A stretch of 64,000 bases of DNA from Steinernema hermaphroditum (lineage: Eukaryota; Nematoda; Chromadorea; Rhabditida; Steinernematidae). Location: the NCBI GenBank assembly GCA_030435675.1, contig CM059625.1, forward strand, positions 2,914,001 through 2,978,000, read 5' to 3'. Position numbers and translations under genes: made by a program. Of the stretch, positions 47,303-59,100 are shown one piece after another (position 1 is the stretch's first letter; each line of letters starts with the position of its first letter). The notes beneath the pieces were generated by a model that saw nothing but the letters and a program-made list of their open reading frames with translations, was not told where the DNA came from and searched no databases.

Positions 47303-49313
47303 ATGACGCGTGCAGCTCCAAGCGTTCGGGAGGTGTTAGCCGAATTTCTTGGCACCTTCTTGCTACAGGCATGCTCGATTTTTGTGGTCCTCTGTGAATA
47401 TTGCATTATAGGGTATTGGCGGACTGTGCATTGCCAATGCAGTTCTCAGCAATAAGCCAGTGAGCTCTTCCATCATGTTCCACTCAATGACATTTAGGCA
47501 AACGATTTAGGGATGTGCATCGGATTCTCCCTAGCAATATCATTCAGCGTTGCTTTAACATACGACATATCGGGTAAGTTGATACCATAAAATGATGAAT
47601 CAATGACCTATGACTGATGAAATTATGAGTTCTACATGCACCATTACTTTCAGGAGGGTTCATTAACCCTGCAGTTTCGCTTGTCTTCTTTTCGTTCGGT
47701 GATCTATCCCTTCTCAAGCTGATCTCCTATGTTGTTGCCCAATGCTTGGCCGCCGTCTGTGCATCTCTTCTTGTGCTGGTAGTCTACTACGGTAAGCCTA
47801 CTTTTCACGAGAAATTGATCACGATGTTTCATTACGCTTTTTTTTAATCAGAAGGCTACGAAATAAGTACAAGGTGCCTAATTTTAACGTCCTATGTGTT
47901 AAGTCCATTAGCGACGGCATGTCTTTAAAGAATGAAATTCCGGGAAACGCGAAACGTGCTCATTAAGCCATGTCCTTTAAGAATTTAATTTTTTCAGATG
48001 CGATTATGGCAGTGGACGGGAGCTCACATCACTTCACGTTTGGTAACGCTTCGACGGCACATCTTTTCGCGTCATTTCCTGCAGATTATCTGACATTGAC
48101 AGGAGGATTAGTGGATCAAGTAAGGTTTCGATTGTTTGATTGAGAAAAATGCCCGCATTGGCAACGATCAGCCTTTCACTGGAAAAGAATCTTTGGTCTG
48201 GGCTGATTTAGTGGAACCAGCACCATAAACACCGTTTTACTAAAACTCTTATTTCAATGACTTTTTCAATGAATCGTTCCGAAGGGGGTAGGGGTATGTG
48301 AAAATGACATACCTTGTCTTTACCGTGCTTCAGTATCAACGGCATAACGCCGCACAGGATCTGTTATAAACACAAGAAGGCACAGTAGCACACCGTACTC
48401 TTCCTCTGGCTTTGTCGCAGGGCACTACCGGAGAATCCAACGGGGTCATCCCATTAATTTGTACCGGCAGAGGCAAAAAAGGGGCGGATCGCCACAGTCT
48501 CATGCCTATAATCGGAAATTTGATGAAGATAGACATGTTTTTTTTCCAGACATACGATAAATTCATTTACTTTGCTGGAGTTGCTATTGTTTGCTAATGA
48601 TAAAATGAAACAAAAGACTACGACAACTAAAATGAACCTAGAGTGGAATCGAAATGAGATTTGGGCGCACTTAGTACACTTCCCACAACCTTTTTTGAGT
48701 ATATCCCGGTTTATTCGTTGCACTATACGAAGCTAGATTCTTTCCGAATAAGGTTCTTATCTCACTGGCTGATCCAAAACCTTGTTCACAGCTCTATCTG
48801 ACTTGATTAATTCTGAAAACAAAACAATCTTTTGGATGTTCTAGCGGGATCAAGTGAGGTCACTTCACTTGAATCAGAGCCACTCAAAAACACTTTGCTT
48901 ACAGACCATCGGCTGTGCGTTGTTTATTTTCCTTATCGTCTTCATCGGCGACACGCGTCATGGCATACCACGGCTGGTCCGACCTCTCCTTTTCGGGCTA
49001 GCGTTCGCAGCCGTGACTGCCGGCATAGGGATCAACGCCGGATATCCGCTCAATCCGGCAGATCTATGCTCGCGCCTCTTCATCTATACGTTCGTCGGCT
49101 ACGGACCACACGTCTTCGAGTGCGTTTGCTTTATCCACTCGTCGTCACATGCACTACATCATGTACTTGATAAAATGTTCGCATTTTAGACCGCTGAACG
49201 GCGCGTGGATCTGGGTGCCGGTGGTGGCTCCGCTCATCGGAGCTCTGCTTGGTGGATGGCTGTATAAGTTCACTATTGGCTGTCTGCTAAATGACGCCGA
49301 CCGTCAGCTGTGA
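47303..49313 (+). CDS. Aquaglyceroporin (MIP family channel), seven exons, ~262 aa
   Basis: Exons are 47303-47368, 47412-47459, 47498-47573, 47654-47791, 47998-48119, 48905-49119 and 49190-49313; all phases agree, total 263 codons with stop. MIP landmarks occur in order: helix 1 REVLAEFLGTFLLQ with GIGGLCIANAVLS; first pore motif GGFINPAVSL; helix 3; loop FASFPADYLTLTGGLVDQ, typical of glycerol-permeable channels; helices 4-5; second motif GYPLNPADLCSRLF; helix 6 WVPVVAPLIGALLGGWLY. Family members form tetramers in plasma membranes and conduct water and glycerol. Here the second motif reads NPA-D-L where the family has NPA-R-D-L, so the selectivity-filter arginine is absent. Intron 1 must be GC-AG and 43 nt long for the frame to hold. 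Confidence 0.87.
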
Positions 49314-49358
49314 CAAACATGAATTTTTCGGCCTTTACAGGCTGTTAGAAGTGATGCA

Positions 49359-49364
49359 AATAAA
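49359..49364 (+). terminator. Poly(A) signal of the aquaglyceroporin gene
   Basis: AATAAA lies 46 nt after the stop codon at 49313. Confidence 0.65.
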
Positions 49365-52300
49365 CTACGTAGACGGATTATGTGATGCTGCCTGATTCAG
49401 AGCGGATTAAGCCAGACGCCATTAGGCGAATGTGCCTTGAAAAGTGAACTCCACTCTATCTCACCCGCGTTGAACTGTCATCTTTCGTCGTCGGCCGCTA
49501 TCGGTTATTTTTAGTCGCTGCTCACTCTAAAAATACTCCAAATTCGATGATAAGCCGACCGAAGCAAGTGGACGTCTAGTTGTTGCTGTTTTCACCGAAT
49601 CAATACAGGTGCTTCTTTCTCGTGCGTGCCAGCGAATCCGTTCGTGTTCAGCAAAAACAGAAAGTGCTTCCAAAATCGGAGTTTGTCTTTGGTATAGCCG
49701 TTGCTGATATTGAATCTTCTTGGGACGGTTATTTGCACTTTGTCCTACACTTTATATGGTTCCTTTTGCCCGGAATTTTTGCACAGTTTGACAGCACAAG
49801 TAACATAGGCTACCCGTGTTGTCATTTGCTGGATTGCTCCTGCATCCTGAATGTGGAGGCGTATTGAGTTGAACCCAGGTAGGCTAAAGTTTTTTGGGCT
49901 CAAACTGCGTATGGCTACTATACGTATCCCATTCCGTTGTAAGCTTTATTAAAGTAACTTTCATCGTTTTTCGAAGGCTGTTTTATAACCAGTCAATCGG
50001 GTATGTTATCTGATCTAGAAAAGGATTATGACTCAGGATGTTATGACCAGGTACCAGAAAGAATTCTTGCAATCAACCTGAATGCACTGTTGTTGATCAC
50101 ACACTGAAGATCGTTTAAATACCGATCTACAAAAGGGCGTCCAAACCAGATAATATCAAATATCAGTTTTAATGTATATATAATGAACTATGACATATCT
50201 CTACCATACTATGGAAAACTGTCATTTAAGAAAACAAGAAAAAAATGGCGAAAAAAAGCGCGCATTTCATTGACAATTCAATCTCAAGTGTCGTTTTGTG
50301 TTTATGTTGTACGCGCGGGGCCCGCGTTATCTCTCCGTCCGGAACCTGTTCCGTTGGACCCACTTAATCCCATCCCCTTACGCGCTAATCGAGGTGTTTA
50401 CTTGTAGTCATCGAAGTCATGTGACTTGCGTTGGGAGCGCCGTTTTGTCTTACAACAGCGTCCTTGGTCGCTATTTGAACTGTAGCTTTTTTATTGTGTC
50501 GAAATGCAGAGCACGATTTCTTCTTTGGTTGATTTGGCCATCTCCGGAAACGGACTTGGTACTACTGTGTTTGAGCAGTATTAAAGGTTTGTTTGCGTTA
50601 TTTGAAACAGTACTCCATACCCTTTCCAAATCCGTCTGCTATTATATGAATCATGACACTACGGATTCACTTTATGGTAAATACATACCAATGTTATGGA
50701 TTCTATATTGCCAAATAATACATTAAGGATTCAGATGCTTACGTCCAACAGCGAAGCTAGCCCAATATGTTTTTTATGTTGATGTGCTTCAGCATTGACG
50801 ATTGACCGAATCGCTTGCCTCCATTGTATGTGTTCTCGATTGTAACGTCAATGTAGCCTTATAAAAACAGCGCCTCAGCTGAATAGACCTGCCATAATTT
50901 CGTATATTACTAGATGTCTATTCTGCTTAACGACTGATGTAAGCGATAACCGAATCGCCCATGACCATTTTTCTCTCTTTCGTGGAGCAGTACATGTACG
51001 TCGACAGCGATCATTGCTCAGGCTAAGAGGCCAAAAGAAACAGATATCCGAAATTTCTGATTCTTTTGGTGAAAACCGATTTTTTCCTCGAGGTAGGACT
51101 CTAACAGTTATATGGATATTGACGCTGCATGCCCTCTAATGCTTACGAAGTACCTTAAAATATGAAAATGATAGACCAACTCAGTCAAAATGCTGGATGT
51201 ACCTCTAGTACCTCTACCGTGACCAGCGTTGATGAGCCTCAAAGCCTTAGCCTGCGCTCTCCTAAAATGTTCACTTATTGACATTCTAGTAGCTTGCCAC
51301 TACTGCAAACTTACTGAACATTGCCTAGTCTACAATGTGATGTATTTTAGGCATTAATAATCTAATTCCAGAATGCTAACTAAATCAGGTTAATGGCCCT
51401 TGTTCCAACATCGCAACAATTAAATTTTGTTACCATTGGATTTATAAGCGAACTTTTTGTTCTTAGTTCAGCCACTCGAACAGTTCTTTGCTTTTGATAG
51501 CTGGCTTTTGGTCCTTAATAGATGTCTTCCTAGACAAAGCAAACGGTCCTATGGTTTGCGACCTCGCTCCATCATTGTCCTTGCTGTTTGCCAACTCAAA
51601 TCCGTTATTTATTCCTAATCCGTGTGGAAATTAGGGCATGTCTGGATGAAGTTTGCACTATAAACCTCATCCATAACTAAGAATTTGTGGGGAAATCGGT
51701 TAGCAGGCGGCATCTTCATCTTCATATTTGTGATTTTCGATTTTTCCATTATCTGTAAAAAAGCATCGACAATCAGAGAAAACAAGGAAATGCGTCACAA
51801 CAACCAAAGCAGATATTCAGGAGATTTGCGCGGATTGTGGCTTCTGGCACAATCAGAGGCGCTGACATGTAGCAAGCATTCATCTTCTCTTTGTGATGTC
51901 CATGTCTCATTAATGTTCCAATGTTCTGTGGGCGCGCTGTTGTTCTCGTCGGCCTTAACAACTGTCATGTAACTCCCCCGAGGAGGATGACATGAGAGGG
52001 TGGTGATTTCAACGTACAAATGAATCATTATGTCGTGTGTTTTATATGACCGCGTTCCATCATTTAATCCTGTCTTTTTATTGGGGAACGAAAAAAGAAT
52101 CTGGCAGACGCACTTGACGTTATTGTCTACCGACGCTACTTTGATATTTATGAGTTCTTTAGCGTCACTCAGAAACACTTTGGCATTTTTGGTGTTTTCT
52201 GTTTTTTGCTTCGGTTTCCACTGTGTTCTGAACTGTTGGGACTGTCTCTGCTCTGAATCATCGTTTTGGTGCACCACCTTCAGTGTGTATTTCCCTAGAA

Positions 52301-53918
52301 TAGTTTATGTTATAAAAGCGCTGTTTCCATTTGAGAACAACGGAAAAATCGCAACAGTGACAATAATACAGACTCTGGGACCCATCGGCTGTGTTGACTT
52401 AACGGTTACCAACTTGTGTGTGTTGAGAGGCAGTATCATATAAAATGCGCAATAGTTACTTTTTGCTGTTATTCACATTCCATAAAGGCCAAGTGCTGAT
52501 TATTTCTGGAAAATGGAACGTCTGTACTTCTTCCGAAGAGACGTTCACTTTCAATATATATTCCACGTTTTGGTGTCTGACTTCCAAGTGGGCTTCACAT
52601 CGTTTGCTACCAAAGCTGGCCGGCAAAAGGAGTGAAAAGATCACTTATCCGCACAAGGATTTTGAACTCAGCACTGTTTGTATGGTACACAATAGCAGGA
52701 CCCACTCAACGACGCTTACAAAAATTCTTTATGTGACCCGCTCCTATGCTCAAAAAAACACTTACCCGCTGTAACCCAAGAATGCATGACACAAACGTTT
52801 TGACTAAGAATGAAACGAAAATCTCCCGGCTTCCAGAGGGAGTTGGGACACCCGGAAGCCGTAATCCCACCACCGCTGATAACAAGATGTCCGGCACCAG
52901 GAATCCGACGCCCAATGCTGCGTGAGAAGTCATCCCGAAGGTCGCCGACGCCCTAAGGACCACCGAAGACGCAACTCCCGGACGACGGCACATCAGATGC
53001 AGATACATGAAGTCGTAAAGAAACCGTTGAATTCCTACCGAAGGGCCGATGACCCCACTAGGGATTAAACCTAGGATGATATTGCGCGAAAGTGAGCAGC
53101 GCTACCTGCTGCAAACACGCTGTTTTAATAGAATTTCTTAGACTATTCATATTTATTGTATTTCTTTCAAATTTCTATTTCCTTACCATTAGTTAACTTA
53201 TTTGCCGTATGTGCATCTCCTGCAAGTTTTTAAGTCTTTACCCATAAGATAGCCAGGTGGCGGAAATGTTTTGGTATTCAGTTTTTATGTAAATGGCTCC
53301 CTCATGACTAGAAAGAGCGATATTTCATATGGCACTTCTTTAGCGAGCAATACAAAAAAACATATCCTTTCCATGATTGAACAAATTTGTCTATTGATAT
53401 CGCTTATGAGGCTTTGTGGATACTGTGTGTCGTACCCTCAGAAATACTTAGCGACCACTCAAAAGCATACAATGCATTTGTCTACGAAAGCATGTCCTCG
53501 AGGAAGAGCACAGAACATCACAAGGTACAAATCCCCATCTCCATGGAAAGGTCAATCCAGAATCGATATTTTTTGCTGCAGAGGGTGTTTATTTACCCTG
53601 AACCCGTATTTGTTTACTGATAAAGGAAACTAATTCCGTGTTGTGGAGGATGCGCCGACGTGTCTAATGTGTTTTCTGCGGATGGCCCCATGTTTATTCA
53701 TCACGTGAGAAATCCACGTTATTTTCACATCAATAATTTCTCGAAAATCGTCTTGTACCACCGATGAGTCGCTGTCTATTGTCTGTGAATATATGTATAA
53801 AGGAACCTAATTGCGCGATTTCATTATTTTATCACAGCGAATACGCGGCGTCCGACGGCACCTACTCGGCGTCGTTCAAAAAATTCGTTTCAGGTAATTC
53901 GAAGCTGACATCGCCGAT
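49365..53918. other. Intergenic, no supported gene
   Basis: This 4.5-kb mostly AT-rich interval has scattered frames (for example 49580-49867, 95 codons) without motif or splice support. A short GC-rich pocket at 52810-53060 stands out from its surroundings. A TATA-like TATAAAG at 53796-53802 could serve the first exon at 53919. Confidence 0.45.
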
Positions 53919-54022
53919 ATGGAGGCCATCAGAAAGTTAAGCGCGCGCTTCCGTACGCCGGTGCTGAAGAAGGAGGACATGGATCTTGACTTGGAGGAGG
54001 CGTTGACGAATATTTATGGCCT
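53919..54022 (+). CDS. Candidate first coding exon, variant 1, of a gene extending right
   Basis: The ATG at 53919 opens MEAIRKLSARFRTPVLKKED then MDLDLEEALTNIYG, and the exon ends at a consensus donor (CT|GTAAGTGG) in phase 2 (34 codons plus 2 nt). Codons are GC-rich at third positions, unlike the flanking AT-rich DNA, and the charged amphipathic composition looks real. Reading through the donor gives a stop immediately, so splicing is needed for a longer protein. A TATAAAG box lies ~120 nt upstream. No downstream exon with a recognisable domain was found inside the window. Confidence 0.5.
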
Positions 54023-56060
54023 GTAAGTGGTTGCTACTATCAACGAAACAAACAGCGATTTTTATAAATCATTTGGAATTGGTCTGCACGGCTCCGCCGG
54101 CTCTATATGTTGATGCGTTCCGTGTCTACATACACATTTACGGGTTTAGCTTTTTCACTAAATGGCCTCTATCCGCATAAGGCTAACAGTGCAAGTGTGC
54201 CCAAAGTGTGGCTACGAATCACTGGAACCATTAGCGACTGAATTTCTGTGATGTGCGTGAATCTTCTAATGCAGTATTTATTATGAGGTAAAGTGGGTTG
54301 TTAGCATGTAAATGAGTAATGTTGCGCAGCTGCCATTTTGTTGTTGCTCTGGAAAGAATATCGGTTTATCGTGTGAGTGAGATCGAAGTTTCCTTGTGCT
54401 TTGCGGGAGGTTCTCTGTTGCCGGTCTTGCGCAGCCTCTTCAGTGCTGTATGTCTGTCCTGGTGATATAAAACACCTACGGATTTGTGCGGTTCATAGTC
54501 TCAAGTGTACGTTTTGGTGTCATATCTCTACACTGAGGAGTCGGCACAGCAGGGAAGCCTGATCTCTATTGGTGTTAGCCAGGCCGAAGCGCTTGTCAAT
54601 AAACTGCATTCCTACACATCCCTTCGCTCTTATGTTTGTTAGTCCTGATTTCAGAAATATCTCCAAACGGTTTTCCAATCGCTATCATATCCATAAAAAA
54701 AAGACTAGATAGTCAGCCTGCAGTATCCTTCACAAGTCCTTCACAAGATTAGGTCAAACATTCGTTTTAAGTAAGAGGTTAAACCTATCGAAACAGAATT
54801 GTTTTTAGGTTACCTAACTACAAATAAACACACTACGTATGCATGTACCCAGTGAGGTTTTGAAATTTCATGTTGACCGGACCCTAATGAGCTTCGGCAC
54901 CTGTGGAAAGCTGTGTTCTTTTGAATACATCCAATAGACTGATGGTGTGTTCTAGCAAGCACAAAATTCTGGGGTTCACATGAAGCACATCAAGAACAAA
55001 GAGGTTGACATGCGTGCAAAACCGAAAACCATTTTCTAGTCTGCGTGGCATGCAACGAGAAAGTTCGAATTTTCACGGAATCCGTTAATTAACTCCCACA
55101 CCTTTGAAAAACAAGTAGCTCGGGCTAATCAAGATATTCCCATGAGGTAGGCAACTGGAAATGCGAATTTCTTATTTCTCTCGTTTACATAGCGCTGCTA
55201 TACGAATACGGCCTCAGATATGTGCAGCTTTGTAGTAGGGGCCGCTACATTCTGATGGATTCCGACTGTATCTAGTCACCACTGCTTTATTGACATATTT
55301 CTACTTCAATGACTATGGCTCAGAGGAGCTTAGTTGTCTCGTGCAGCCCAACAAACAGGTAATCTGCTCGGCTTGGTTAGGGTGACTATAGTAAGACTGC
55401 TGATCGGCGTCTAATAATCTCGAAGTAAACTTCATAAATCTGATAAGTCTTGTGCAATTTTTGAGGCGTCTTTGTTTGTTTGTTTCCTCGTTAACTTTGC
55501 TGAAGCTGCGCAAATACTATCTAGTAAGATGAGATGCTCTAAATTCCGCTCGTTAATCAGTAGGCCGGATGAACAAGTGGACAAAATTTGATCTGAACTG
55601 GAGAATGGCAGGGCGATACAATCTAGCTGTCAGAAATTTCATCAAAATTTTGACATACATTTGAACGTAGCCAACCGTTTTAACAGCTCCACTTATGTCA
55701 ATAGTAAGGGTACGAAAATAGATAACGTTTCCGCTGTCCAATATACCGTACCCATCAAGTGCATTCGGCGCCGACGCCCAATTCCAGGTCGGCCTTTTAT
55801 TTCATGAGACGTGTCGAGTTGTGCGATGCACCGAAACGATAATATTTTCGCGTAGGTTCATGTAACTGGAGGAGTACGCAGCAAATGAAAAAAAGTAGAA
55901 AAAGGAAAGTAGACGGAGACGCTTGAGCCGATCGAATTAAGCACGTGGCCGTGAACATATAGAGTTTCGAATTTTCGAATTGTTGTTGAGAGTAAACAGG
56001 CGATTCTAATTCCATCAGTTCGTCTTGAGCGTACGCTGCATACGGCTTGTCCCAGCGACA

Positions 56061-56104
56061 ATGGCAGCCATCGAGTCACCGAAGATTTCGGCTAAAGTTC
56101 AAAG
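56061..56104 (+). CDS. Candidate first coding exon, variant 2, of the same gene
   Basis: The ATG at 56061 encodes MAAIESPKISAKVQ and stops at AG|GTTTGC, also in phase 2 (14 codons plus 2 nt), the same phase as the exon at 53919. Two start exons of equal phase in tandem fit alternative promoters splicing to a common second exon. The exon is short and the donor (+3 T) is weak, so confidence is limited. Confidence 0.35.
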
Positions 56105-59100
56105 GTTTGCGATGTGGGAGTTATATTTGCTTTGCTCTCGGTCAAACAATTTCCCAAATTACATTCCCTCTTTTTCTGTTTTCGCAGCAGAAAGCAGGCT
56201 CTTGTTCCTTCTTCCTCAATCCCCAAAGAAATATGAAAAAATCGGTAATCCAATTGTCATAATTATCTTCCTCGACGGCACTACTTTGCTTCGAGCTCGT
56301 CTATTAGCACAGAGAGATCAGTGAGCAGTCCATATTTCCCTTGCGACTTGAGCCTTTTCGCCAATGGCCCTACTTCTTAGGTTTGTCCTTTGCATCTTAT
56401 GTGCATTAGTACAAAGAGATTGGGTAGCGTTTTTATCTACAGAGAATGTACTTAAATGCGTTTATGACCATACGACTCGTGTCAATGTCACTTCCCATTG
56501 AATTCGGTTATTCCATAAGTGACGAGATGGTGCCTAGTACAACATGAAGCTGATGTACGCTCACGAACTTCATGATAGTCGTTTATGGTGAGGGTTACTT
56601 GATTGTCTTCTTTTCTGTATAAGTTTGGGTTTTCTGTTCCGAATACTCAGTATGATGACGGTCTTCGTCTAACGAGTTTTAACTCCAACGACCATTTAGA
56701 CTTTGACAAGGGATAGTAGTGAATTTCTATCGCGAATTTCTCCAACAAGTAGGCCCAGTACATGTCAACTAGAGACTACCTGTTGAATCATCGCTGATAG
56801 CCGGGTATTTAACAAGTACTTCTTATCGAAGTACCAAGTAACAAACAGAGGACTGTTCCTAGATAGTGATGAGGTGCTTGAAGACCATACATTTCAGTGC
56901 CACCCCCTTGATTCTTTGCGTCGTGTACAGTCATTCCGTTGTATTATGTGTTGTTTTCAATATAGCTACTAATCGTAGAAGAAACAAACAACCGCTTCGA
57001 AAGGTGTACTCTCTTGTACTTTTGCCTTAATTCCAAGTGCACTGGTGGCAAAGTGCTTAAGGATGACCTACCCTGCGTGGGCTAGATCTTAATGATAGGT
57101 CAGCAATCATGAGCAGCTGCGTAGTTTTGTGCCGAAAAGCATGATTCCAGCTCCGGTGTTTGGAGAGCTAATAGCAAAATACAAATTTTCCAGTCTCGTC
57201 ATCAGTCTGCCACCCATCGCGTGCTGGCTGGATTGTACTTTCCAAATAGGAACTTTTTAAGTGTTCACTTGCTCGCTTTCAACAATAGACGGCGACTCAT
57301 TGGTGGTACAAGAGGATGATTCGTACAAAGTAAAGCTTATGTTCCTCTGTGAACCCTATTTACTGTTTGGCTGTAATCCACCTTCACCGGTTTCCCTTTT
57401 TGACTACTTTCTTAGGCATCTTTGCAAATGAACTTTTTTGCACAGACACACGCAAAGTGAGCCTACGTTCATCCAAACTACAACCTCTATCATTCCGTCA
57501 TCGTCGCGCCCCCATATCGCGTGTCATTTCCAAATAAACGTTTGTACACCCTCTGAATGACTATTTAAACTTCACACTAATATCTACCTCAATTAGAGTT
57601 GATATTTCTGCGCTTTGCCCATCGAATGTTTGTGTTTCTTGTTATCGCTTAGCTGTAACTGAATGCTGACATCCCCTCTGATGCGGCACGTCATGAGTAA
57701 ACCAAACAAGAATTACATTTGCTCGATGATCGGGGAAGTTGAGCGGCTAAGCAGCAATCAAGCACTGCTTTCGAACTCAGTCAAGCGTTAGTTTCCAATT
57801 AGTTCGTTGCGGAGTCCATGTTCCTTTGGCGCGCGGGTTCCTGTCGCCAAAGTTCTGATTGGAGTACTTGGGCTATTTTGAGCTTTCCGACGTCATATGA
57901 TTTGTGATTCGGTTTGTGCTCAAGTCAGACTCGACATAGAGAACTTAGTAGAACACAAATGACATAAAAAATATGGTTTTGTTACATGTCTTTGCACTAA
58001 AATATTATTGAGACACGCAGTTAAAAACGACGATAATACTTTTCCCTCCTGACTTATCATCATGGCCAAATGCCACTATCAGCTTTGGGTGCAATTTTTG
58101 TCCATCTGTTAGTGTTTGTTTAAGTGGTTAGGCTAACATGTTGAGCAAACAGATCGGCTAACATTTGGATTAGGAGGTCGGAAGACCGAAGAGAAATCAC
58201 TGACAAATGATCGTCTCGAACTTGAGCAACATTCTGATGTTTGCTCCTTCTCTCTAGGTGCATGTGGGCGTAGATAAACAGATAAAGTAAAGTATCTCTA
58301 TGCTCTGGCTCCGGAAGTACCGAACTTTGCTATTCTTGGAGTATTCTGTTCTAATCTATGATTTAGACGCTTCTTTTGGACTGAAAGTACCTGCGATATT
58401 TGCATTCATTTTGGATGTCTTTTGTCAACAGCAGATTTGTTCTGTTTTCCAACAAAACGTCACTGCAAAGGACCACGCGATTCTAAATAAATACATAACA
58501 TAGGATCACAAGAATCATTTCGGGTTCACTCATCGCGCTTTCCGTTCGTATAACGATCATGCTTGTCGTCATAGTTGCCATTTAAAATATCTCATTCTTC
58601 AATTCTGAACAGATAACAATCGCTTCTATTCAAGAAGACGTTCTCTTAGGGGTCATTCTGCAGCTCAGATACCAGCACTAGTTTGCGCATTTCTGAGGAT
58701 GCAAGCGCGCATGAATACCACTTCATTGTGTAAATGATGATCTTTTTCACGAAGCTAGGTCTTGAATCGAAAAGGTTCCACAACAGCTACCAAACAACAG
58801 GTACTAGTCCCTAGATTGCACCCCACTTTTTAATTGAGAAGATGAGCTTACTAACGTTACCTACATTCATTGTGAATACTACTCGTTGTACAGAAAACAA
58901 AAAGTCGATGATGTAGACAATTAACCGCAACATTTTATTGATAAAAACCGTACATTCCTTGCCTTAGTTAGGGTACCATAAGAACTTGATGTTGTGCTGT
59001 TCATTTCGTATAATGCAGTCCTGTTATTACACCAACTCACAACATAAAACCTCGATGAATATGGACTTTTTTGGTTTGTAGTTTGGAATAACACATGTAT

